Assembly: GCA_030432635.1 (NCBI GenBank)
Contig: JAUIMB010000004.1
Coordinates: forward strand, 124,001-188,000
Direction: 5' to 3'
Length of the DNA: 64,000 bases
DNA from: Bacteroidia bacterium
Lineage (GTDB): Bacteria; Bacteroidota; Bacteroidia; Flavobacteriales; Flavobacteriaceae
Below are positions 57,620 to 64,000 of this stretch, piece after piece (within the stretch, counting starts at the first letter, position 1; each line of letters opens with the position of its first letter). A program made the position numbers and the translations under genes. The notes under the pieces were generated by a model. The model saw nothing but the letters and a program-made list of their open reading frames with translations, had not been told where the DNA came from and ran no database searches.

Positions 57620-58186
57620 ATGATGAAAAAAGTAAATGCTTTAAAGCTAGTATTCATAGTCCTAATTTCTATATGCAATTATGCCTGCATTGATAGGGTA
57701 ACAATCCCTGAAACAGATACAACACCACCAACCTTTTCGTTTAAAATAGAGGGCGATGGTTTTAGTAGAACCTTTACTCAAGATGATAATTTTAGCAGCA
57801 TGCAATTGAATTTAAGAGTCAATAAAGTGTATTCTTTTGTGTTTTCAGGAGATGATTCTGGAGGTTTGGCACTGCTACAATGGCAGTTGGGAGGCAACGA
57901 TATCATCGAATTTGATGATGATTTCCCTAGTGGTGAATGGACAATAAGGGATATTTCTGCTTTCAATAGGATGATAGAATGGCAAGGTGATAGATCCAAT
58001 CCTTATGTTGGAATGGTTTTAACAGGACGATTTGTTGCAAGAAGTGGCGGTTCTGGAACCTTTGATACTACTGATTTTGGCTTTTTTGCTATGGACTTTG
58101 GTGGAAGATCTGGTACAGCAAATCAGGCCACAGGAAATTTATATGTATCAATTGGTGATTCTCCAACGGAGTTGGTTGAATTATAG
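57620..58186 (+). CDS. Lipoprotein of unknown function after the S74 protein
   Basis: The protein (188 aa, or 187 from the second ATG) has a lipoprotein signal with cysteine at residue 23 (SICNYAC). The mature part contains TPPTFSFKIEGDGFSRTF and several strand pairs with glycine-rich turns. It starts 5 bp after the S74 protein, so the two are probably co-transcribed. It may be an envelope anchor or export partner of that fibre protein, but the family is not recognised. Confidence 0.72.
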   Translation: MMKKVNALKLVFIVLISICNYACIDRVTIPETDTTPPTFSFKIEGDGFSRTFTQDDNFSSMQLNLRVNKVYSFVFSGDDSGGLALLQWQLGGNDIIEFDDDFPSGEWTIRDISAFNRMIEWQGDRSNPYVGMVLTGRFVARSGGSGTFDTTDFGFFAMDFGGRSGTANQATGNLYVSIGDSPTELVEL

Positions 58187-58279
58187 TAAGACCTAAAGTT
58201 TTTGAATTTAGCACTTTAAGCTAAATATTAAAATAAAAACAAATAGAAAATTAAGATCCTACTAAAGCATGAGTGGGAA

Positions 58280-59500
58280 CTAAACTGTTGCTGCTTCTAT
58301 GTCCAAGATGTTGAGCTCTTCCATACAACTACGCATCATTCTGTAAGTACGCTCAATATCAGCATCCAAACCTATTGAGAATCGAATTAAGCCATCGCTT
58401 AATCCCATTTCTTTTTGTTCATCCTCAGGAATTTCGGAAGATGTCGAACTTCCTGGTGCGGAAAATAAGGTTTTATAAAATCCTAAACTTACCGCCAAAT
58501 AACCAAGATTTTTGTCTTGCATCATTTCCATTAATTCATTGGCTTTACCTAGGCTTCCAACATCAATGGTAAGCATACCTCCAAATCCGTATTTCTCATT
58601 CATCATTGATTTAAATAAGTCGTGTGATGGATGTGACTTCAACCCAGGATATACCGTTTTTAATCCGTCTTGCTCAAATTTTTCGGCTAAATAGGTAGCG
58701 TTCAAACTGTGCTGTTGCATACGAATGTGTAATGTTCGTAGGTTTTTTAATACCGAAGCAGACCGCAAACTGTCCATGGTAGAGCCTAAGAGCATAGAGG
58801 CACCATCATTAACATTTCGCAATTGATCGATAAATTCTTGAGTGCCACAAACGACACCTCCAACAGTATCACTTGAACCATTGATGAATTTGGTCAAACT
58901 GTGAATAACAACATCAGCACCTAATTTGGCTGGTGATACTGATAAAGGGGAAAAGGTGTTATCAACAACCAATTTCAAATTATGACGTTTGGCAATTTTG
59001 GCCAATCCTTTAATATTTGCTACTTCAAGTAATGGATTGCTTACCGATTCACAATATAAAACCTTGGTGTTTTTTGTGATGGCTGCCTCAACACTTTCAA
59101 GATTTGTGATGTTCACAAAGGAAGTCTCAATGTTGAAACGTGGTGTGAAGTTTTTTAAGAAGGCATAGGTGCCACCATAAATGGTACGGCTGGATACGAT
59201 ATGGTCACCAGCACCGCATAATTGCAAGATGACTGGAGTAATGGCTCCCATTCCGGATGCAGATACATTGGCGGTTTCGGTACCTTCCATAGCTGCCAAT
59301 GCTTCTCCTAAATACAAATTGGAAGGCGATGAATGTCGAGAGTATAAATAGCAACCATCTGCATTGCCTTCAAAGGTGTCGAACATGGTTTTTGCCGATA
59401 AAAATGTATAAGTTGATGAATCTGAAATGGATGGGTTGACACCTCCAAATTCTCCAAAATACTGTAGGTCCTGAATGTTGTTTGCGGGTTTAAATGCCAT
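58280..59500 (-). CDS. Trans-sulfuration-family PLP enzyme (cystathionine gamma-synthase/methionine gamma-lyase type)
   Basis: The protein (406 aa) has the fold type I architecture of the Cys/Met metabolism family. The PLP lysine lies in VVIHSLTKFINGSSD (about residue 210), with YSRHSSPS near 54 and DNTFSPL near 188. It looks most like methionine gamma-lyase, but the position of its essential cysteine (LYGCTFAF in the Pseudomonas enzyme, Cys116) is glycine here (IYGGTYAF). The exact reaction is thus uncertain. It is divergent from an Lrp/AsnC regulator with an inverted repeat between them. Confidence 0.88.
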   Translation of the reverse strand: MAFKPANNIQDLQYFGEFGGVNPSISDSSTYTFLSAKTMFDTFEGNADGCYLYSRHSSPSNLYLGEALAAMEGTETANVSASGMGAITPVILQLCGAGDHIVSSRTIYGGTYAFLKNFTPRFNIETSFVNITNLESVEAAITKNTKVLYCESVSNPLLEVANIKGLAKIAKRHNLKLVVDNTFSPLSVSPAKLGADVVIHSLTKFINGSSDTVGGVVCGTQEFIDQLRNVNDGASMLLGSTMDSLRSASVLKNLRTLHIRMQQHSLNATYLAEKFEQDGLKTVYPGLKSHPSHDLFKSMMNEKYGFGGMLTIDVGSLGKANELMEMMQDKNLGYLAVSLGFYKTLFSAPGSSTSSEIPEDEQKEMGLSDGLIRFSIGLDADIERTYRMMRSCMEELNILDIEAATV

Positions 59501-59592
59501 GGTTTTGTTTTAGTTGTATTCACATCAAAAGTCATTATAATGGGATTAAAAATCAACTGAAAATGAATATTGTAAAAAATAAAACTATGATT

Positions 59593-59618
59593 ATGTAATA
59601 TTTTAGGTAATTTTACAT
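59593..59618. promoter_or_regulatory. Candidate Lrp operator ATGTAA-N14-TTACAT
   Basis: A 26-bp inverted repeat with 6-bp perfect arms lies between the divergent PLP-enzyme gene and lrp/asnC, 45 bp before the regulator start. Lrp-type proteins bind such AT-rich palindromes. Confidence 0.45.
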
Positions 59619-59662
59619 GATTATTAGGGTTGTGTTAGTCAAAACAGAAAATTTTTCAATCA

Positions 59663-60124
59663 ATGATACCATTAGACCATATAGATAGGCAATTATTACA
59701 TTTTATTCAGAAAGATAGTAAGCAAACCAATAAAGAATTATCCCACAAACTTGGGCTATCTGTGACTGCTATTTATGAACGCATAAAAAAACTGGAACGT
59801 GAAGGCGTAATTTCAAAATATGTAGCGCTTGTTGATAAAAAACTTGTGGATAAATCCTTTGTGACATTTTGTAGCATTAAACTGCTGCAACATACCAAGA
59901 CTTATGTCGTACAATTTGAAAAGGAGGTCGCCAAACTGGAGGAGGTACTGGAATGTTATCATATTAGTGGCGATTATGATTATTTATTGAAGGTGATGGT
60001 TGCTGATATGGATGAATTTAGGGAATTTATGGTCAAGAAGTTAACTACCATAAGTCATATTGGAAGTACCCAAAGTGCTTTTATGATCAATGAGGTCAAG
60101 CATACGACTGAAATTTCGATTTAA
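59663..60124 (+). CDS. Lrp/AsnC-family transcriptional regulator
   Basis: The protein (153 aa) has an N-terminal helix-turn-helix (NKELSHKLGLSVTAIYERIKKLEREGVI, split over residues 23-50) and a C-terminal RAM effector domain (about 68-145) with the CYHISGDYDYLLKVMV core. It is divergent from the trans-sulfuration enzyme and is likely its amino-acid-sensing regulator. A CPBP membrane-protein gene follows after 20 bp. Confidence 0.93.
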   Translation: MIPLDHIDRQLLHFIQKDSKQTNKELSHKLGLSVTAIYERIKKLEREGVISKYVALVDKKLVDKSFVTFCSIKLLQHTKTYVVQFEKEVAKLEEVLECYHISGDYDYLLKVMVADMDEFREFMVKKLTTISHIGSTQSAFMINEVKHTTEISI

Positions 60125-60144
60125 AATTTATGTACATTTAATTC

Positions 60145-60771
60145 ATGCAATCCAACGTATACAGACTTTCAGAATTATTCATAATCTTTTTCTTGATTCC
60201 CGTGAGTTACGCGCTAAGTTATCCTATATGGATCAAGGTGTCACTTGGTGTTATTGGTTTTCTGTATGTTGTATTCGTTTTGATTCGGATTGAGAATAAT
60301 AAATTCAGAGTCGCTCCAAACCTTAGTTGGAAAATATTTTGGAAACGAACCTTAATTCAATTTTCAATCATTGCGGTTATAACAATACTTTACATGTGGT
60401 TTGTGGATCGTGACAACTTATTTGTGGTCATATTGAATAAGCCTTTATTTTGGTTGGTGATTTTGTTTGTTTACAGTTTACTTTCAGTGTATCCTCAAGA
60501 ATTAATTTATAGAACGTTCTTCTTTCAGCGCTATAGAGGTTTGTTTAAAAGCGATGTGCTTTTCATATTGCTCAATGCGACCGTTTTTTCACTGGCACAC
60601 CTCTTTTTTAAAAATAGCCTCGTCATGTTTCTCACGTTCATAGGCGGAATTTTATTTGCTTTGACATTCAAAAAGACAAAGTCAACTCTGTTGGTTTCTA
60701 TTGAGCATGCCATTTATGGTTGTTGGTTGTTTACGGTCGGAATGGGTGAAATGCTAGGCTTTCCAACTTAA
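60145..60771 (+). CDS. CPBP-family intramembrane protein (Rce1/CAAX-protease-like)
   Basis: The protein (208 aa) has about six hydrophobic segments. The active-site region reads YPQELIYRTFFFQRY: where the family usually has EExxxR this has QExxxR, so the first glutamate is replaced. A later FSLAHLFFKN supplies the second motif histidine and EHAIYG the third. Whether it is an active protease is uncertain. Its stop shares a TTAA with the stop of the convergent LytTR gene. Confidence 0.85.
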   Translation: MQSNVYRLSELFIIFFLIPVSYALSYPIWIKVSLGVIGFLYVVFVLIRIENNKFRVAPNLSWKIFWKRTLIQFSIIAVITILYMWFVDRDNLFVVILNKPLFWLVILFVYSLLSVYPQELIYRTFFFQRYRGLFKSDVLFILLNATVFSLAHLFFKNSLVMFLTFIGGILFALTFKKTKSTLLVSIEHAIYGCWLFTVGMGEMLGFPT

Positions 60772-61454
60772 CCTAATTTATTGTCCAAAATAGTTTTATA
60801 GCGATTGCTCATTGGAATTCTATTGGAGTTAATAAGCACATGTTTAGACTCGATAACCTCAATGTGCGGTAATGAAACAATATAGGATTTATGGACTTGT
60901 ACAAAGGTATCGGGCAATTTCTCAAGAGCTTCATTTATCGTTTCCCTAGCTAATATCTTTTTTTTGAGGGTATGGTAATTCATATAATTGCCATCCTTTT
61001 CAAGGTATAAAATAGAGTCTATTTCGATTTGATGTTTTTCGTAACCACTTTTAATAATAAGGGTTGGTTTAGGATGTTCCGATGTTAGTCGAGTTGAAGT
61101 AGTTATCATATCGGAAACTTTATCTATTGCTGCTCTAAAACGTTTATATGTGATGGGTTTTAGGAGATAGTCAGTGGCATTAAGGTTATAACTTTCCACA
61201 GCATATTCAGAATATGCAGTTGTAAATACTATATGGGTTTCGGCTGGAATTAATTTGGCCAATTGTATGCCAGACAGATTTGGCATGTTGATATCGAGAA
61301 GTATGAGTTGAGGTTTTTTTGTTTCAATATATTGAAGGGCTTCAATAGAATTTCTAAAGGACTTCATGCAAAGTATATCACGTGAGCGTTCACAGTAATT
61401 TTTCAAAAGCTCTATGGCTTTTGGTTCATCGTCAATAATAATGGCTTCAATCAT
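60768..61454 (-). CDS. LytTR-family response regulator, second copy
   Basis: The protein (228 aa) has a receiver domain with D8/D9 and phosphoacceptor D54 in LILLDINMP, K103-type lysine in YLLKPITYKR, and a C-terminal LytTR DNA-binding domain with ILYLEKDGNYMNYH and the closing VQVHKSYIVSLPHIEVIE. It overlaps the LytS-type kinase gene by 8 bp, which marks them as a two-component pair. It differs from the LytTR regulator at 50914 and no site for it was identified. Confidence 0.94.
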   Translation of the reverse strand: MIEAIIIDDEPKAIELLKNYCERSRDILCMKSFRNSIEALQYIETKKPQLILLDINMPNLSGIQLAKLIPAETHIVFTTAYSEYAVESYNLNATDYLLKPITYKRFRAAIDKVSDMITTSTRLTSEHPKPTLIIKSGYEKHQIEIDSILYLEKDGNYMNYHTLKKKILARETINEALEKLPDTFVQVHKSYIVSLPHIEVIESKHVLINSNRIPMSNRYKTILDNKLG

Positions 61455-62505
61455 ATTCCAATTTTAGATTTACGTTGTAGGTATTGCCTTTTTCGGAAAT
61501 CGATAATTCGTGCTTTTCAGGATATAATATACGCAGTCTACGCTTTACATTTTGCAGGCCAATGCCAGAATTATGCTTTTCCAAGGAATTGCCATTGGGT
61601 TTTGTGCTTAGGGAGTTTTCACATTCGAATTCCAAAGTCTTACCAACTCGTCTTAGCCGCATCTTAATGAAAGACGTATTGTATATGTCAATTCCGTGTT
61701 TAAAGGCATTTTCAACAAAAGGAATTAAAAGTGCAGGCGCAATTTTTATGTGGTTCAACTCGCCTTCAGTAGTAAGTGAAATATCGAGGTCATCTGTGTC
61801 ATCAAACCTAAGTTTATTGAGTTGGATGTAGTTGTTGATGAATTCGATTTCCTTGCTTAGGTATATAGTATCTCCCGAAGTATCATGCAACAAAAACCGC
61901 AGTAATTCCGATAGTTGTGCTATTCCAGAAGATATTTCAGTTTGTTTGTGTTTTTCAGAGATGGACAAAAGATTGTTTAGGGCATTGAATAAAAAGTGCG
62001 GATTGATCTGTGATTTTAATAGTTGTAATTCGGCTGTTAGTTTGTCTTCGCGCAATTGCCTTTTTAACGCTTCTTCTTTTTGCCACCTCAATATCATGAT
62101 ATGAACAAAGGACATACCTACAAAAAAGATGTATAGCCATAAAATAGTGATGAGGTTTTCGGCCAACAAGAATTCAAAGCCATAAATTAATTTGTTTTTG
62201 AAAAGTTCCAGTACAATTGCTGAAATTGTCGCTAGTAGAAGATAAGATCCATATCGCCTAAACTGCCTCTTGTTGAAATATTTGGAGAGTACATATACAT
62301 TAAAATAGTAAAGCGATAGTTTTAGGATAAAACCAATAATGGTTCCAAATACACTAATCCCATCATAGGATATCTCAACAATTTCCTGTCCGTTTATAAT
62401 TTCGACTTCCCTGTTTTGCGGACTGATAATCGCAAAGATTAAATAAAAACAGATCAGCCAAAAAAGGAGATTGATTCCTATTTCTATAAATCGATTTGTG
62501 GTCAT
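61447..62505 (-). CDS. LytS-type sensor histidine kinase
   Basis: The protein (352 aa) has four membrane helices (roughly 8-28, 51-73, 87-105, 116-138) and no large periplasmic domain. The cytoplasmic part is the His_kinase type that partners LytTR regulators: H170 in INPHFLFNALNNLL is the phosphorylated residue, and PALLIPFVENAFKHG is the N-box. The stop overlaps the downstream LytTR gene by 8 bp. A small-molecule or membrane-stress signal is likely but not known. Confidence 0.94.
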   Translation of the reverse strand: MTTNRFIEIGINLLFWLICFYLIFAIISPQNREVEIINGQEIVEISYDGISVFGTIIGFILKLSLYYFNVYVLSKYFNKRQFRRYGSYLLLATISAIVLELFKNKLIYGFEFLLAENLITILWLYIFFVGMSFVHIMILRWQKEEALKRQLREDKLTAELQLLKSQINPHFLFNALNNLLSISEKHKQTEISSGIAQLSELLRFLLHDTSGDTIYLSKEIEFINNYIQLNKLRFDDTDDLDISLTTEGELNHIKIAPALLIPFVENAFKHGIDIYNTSFIKMRLRRVGKTLEFECENSLSTKPNGNSLEKHNSGIGLQNVKRRLRILYPEKHELSISEKGNTYNVNLKLEYD

Positions 62506-62690
62506 AATAGTGTAAATGTAAACTGAAATTTTATAACCTTGTTAACATTCAGTCAATTTGTGACAAGAGCATCCTCATATGTGATGAAATGGTTATTTTT
62601 TGTCTAGATAACTTTAAACTATGTCTTATCACTTTTACTTTATAACCCTTCGTAAAATGAATAAGTTTGATAAAACGTAAAATGTATACC

Positions 62691-64000
62691 ATGAAATCAA
62701 TCTTAAAATTTGCAGTGATGTTGCTATTGTGTATGGGCTGCCAAGCACAGCATAACAAAAAAGACTTTAAAACTGATGTGTCCAACTACCTCAAGGAATT
62801 AGAACAGCGTGGTTTTTCTGGAAGTGTTTTGGTCGCTTATAAAGGAGATGTTATCAATGCTGAAGGTTATGGTTTTGCGGACAAAGAAGCCAAAATCATG
62901 AATACCTCCAAAACAATTTTCGATATAGGGTCGATCACAAAGCAATTTACAGCGGCAGGAATCCTAAAGCTTGAAGAGCTAGGAAAGTTAAAATTGAGCG
63001 ACAAGGTCAATGTGTATTTTGATAATGTCCCAACAGATAAAAGTGAAATGACCTTACACCATCTGTTGACGCATTCCTCCGGATTGCCACCAGCTTTGGG
63101 ACATGATTATCACCTGATCTCCAAGCAAGATTATGTTGCCAAGGCTTTTTCTTCTAAATTGTTGTTTCCTGTTGGAGCCCAATACGAATACTCGAATACA
63201 GGTTACACATTATTAGCTATGGTTATTGAGGAGGTTTCTGGGCAAACGTATGAAGCGTTTCTTTATAATCAACTTTGGAAACCTGCCCAAATGGAGCATA
63301 CAGGTTATTTGAGACCTGATTTCAATAAAAATGACATTGCAGTAGGATATAAAAGCGATGAAAAATGGGGAAAGCCTACTGAAAAGTGGAACCATGAAGT
63401 CTCCTGGCATCTTAAAGGGAATGGTGGTGTGCTATCCACTATTGAGGATATGTACAAATGGCACCAAGCCTTGATTGGAACAAAAGTACTTTCCCAAACA
63501 TCAAAAGAAAAAATGTATACCAAGCATATTGAAGAAGGCGAAGGTGCCGGATCGTATTATGGTTATGGTTGGGCACTGTTTCCAACACCTCGAAATACCT
63601 ATTTAATTGCGCATAATGGAGGCAATGGGATTTTCTTTGCGGATTTTTGGAGATACCTTACTGAAGATATTACCATAATTATGATGACCAACCAATCTAA
63701 TAAAGGATACGATGCCCTAACATCACAATTGGCTGGGATCTTGCTAACACCTAACTTTAAGCCAAATTCCGATCTAAAAGTATCTCAAGCTGACGCTGAA
63801 GCAGAACGGCAAATGGAGCAAATTGTAGACAATTTTTTGAATGTTATTAAAATGGACGATTCACAACTTTGGGAAACATTTATTGCCGAAAACTTCTCAA
63901 GGGAAATGATTGACCTCATGCCAATGAAAGACCATATTGCAATGTTCAAGAAATTCCATGATGCACTTAATGGTCAGGCTGTTGAAGGAGTGTTGCTGAA
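62691..64000 (+). CDS. Serine hydrolase, beta-lactamase family lipoprotein (3' end outside window)
   Basis: The frame is open from the ATG at 62691 to the window edge (at least 436 codons); an ATG three codons earlier is possible. The N-terminus is a lipoprotein signal (MLLLCMGC). The class C beta-lactamase/DD-peptidase motifs are all present: SITK at 81-84 with S81 as nucleophile, YSN at 167-169, and HNGG at 308-311. The remaining C-terminal residues follow a common extension in Bacteroidetes relatives. It could be an esterase or peptidase, not necessarily a resistance enzyme. It is divergent from the LytS-type kinase gene. Confidence 0.93.
   Translation, partial: MKSILKFAVMLLLCMGCQAQHNKKDFKTDVSNYLKELEQRGFSGSVLVAYKGDVINAEGYGFADKEAKIMNTSKTIFDIGSITKQFTAAGILKLEELGKLKLSDKVNVYFDNVPTDKSEMTLHHLLTHSSGLPPALGHDYHLISKQDYVAKAFSSKLLFPVGAQYEYSNTGYTLLAMVIEEVSGQTYEAFLYNQLWKPAQMEHTGYLRPDFNKNDIAVGYKSDEKWGKPTEKWNHEVSWHLKGNGGVLSTIEDMYKWHQALIGTKVLSQTSKEKMYTKHIEEGEGAGSYYGYGWALFPTPRNTYLIAHNGGNGIFFADFWRYLTEDITIIMMTNQSNKGYDALTSQLAGILLTPNFKPNSDLKVSQADAEAERQMEQIVDNFLNVIKMDDSQLWETFIAENFSREMIDLMPMKDHIAMFKKFHDALNGQAVEGVLL

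Noticed and set aside
55275-58186. A prophage tail-fibre remnant.
   Set aside because: There is a signal peptide and no capsid, portal, terminase, integrase or lysis gene in the neighbourhood.
58280-59500. Confident naming as methionine gamma-lyase (mdeA).
   Set aside because: The residue matching Cys116 is glycine, so only the broader trans-sulfuration family is supported.
62691-64000. A beta-lactamase resistance gene.
   Set aside because: The SxxK, YxN and HxG motifs are shared by many esterases and peptidases of this family, and the lipoprotein signal and length do not match classic resistance enzymes.

Overview
The window looks like a chromosomal segment of a marine-type member of the Bacteroidetes, most likely family Flavobacteriaceae. 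The evidence is low GC, a lack of purine-rich Shine-Dalgarno sequences, promoters of the form TTG-N19-TAnnTTTG, two proteins with type IX secretion (T9SS) C-terminal sorting tails, a Calx-beta surface protein, DUF5686 and DUF3857 proteins, YtxJ, and fumarylacetoacetase. The genus is not determined. No rRNA, tRNA, insertion sequence, prophage or CRISPR array was recognised. One structural RNA, the SRP RNA, is clear.

Layout. 1-2.1 kb: end of a histidine kinase, its OmpR-type regulator, and miaA facing them. 2.1-10.9 kb: a minus-strand run with a K+ channel, a DUF3857 protein, a DnaQ-like exonuclease/GIY-YIG fusion that appears to start at ATT, a YggS-type PLP protein, DUF1015, a 3-hydroxyacyl-CoA dehydrogenase, a lipoprotein and a Gfo/Idh oxidoreductase. 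11-22 kb: pcm, a secreted cyanophycinase-like protein, a DUF5686 outer-membrane protein, smpB with a textbook promoter touching its start codon, small hydrolases, deoC, a TraB/GumN protein, and a tetR-thioesterase pair with matching palindromic operators. 22-38 kb: clpB, ytxJ, a large Calx-beta/T9SS protein, lipoproteins, fahA, glyA, a parallel-beta-type lipoprotein, a thioesterase and glutaminyl cyclase. 38-44 kb: SRP RNA, an SDR oxidoreductase, fsa-type transaldolase, an asymmetric ABC-F ATPase and a fasciclin protein. 44-48.3 kb: a peroxide-defence block of katG, an ankyrin protein and a 2-Cys peroxiredoxin, preceded by a possible small RNA.

48-58 kb holds the most interesting locus. A LytTR response regulator is divergent from an operon for a TPR hybrid histidine kinase, a stand-alone receiver and an HPt protein. 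That operon is followed by a long surface protein of about 22 tandem 17-residue units ending in an S74 intramolecular chaperone, and then a lipoprotein. A nearly identical 34-bp tandem element resembling a LytTR binding site lies upstream of both the kinase operon and the S74 gene, each exactly 31 bp from a -7-like box. This suggests a closed circuit in which the LytTR regulator activates both the phosphorelay and the surface fibre.

58-64 kb: a trans-sulfuration-type PLP enzyme divergent from an Lrp/AsnC regulator with an inverted repeat between them, a CPBP membrane protein, a second LytTR/LytS-type two-component pair, and a serine beta-lactamase-like lipoprotein cut by the window end. All functional calls come from reading the sequence and family knowledge; no database search was made.
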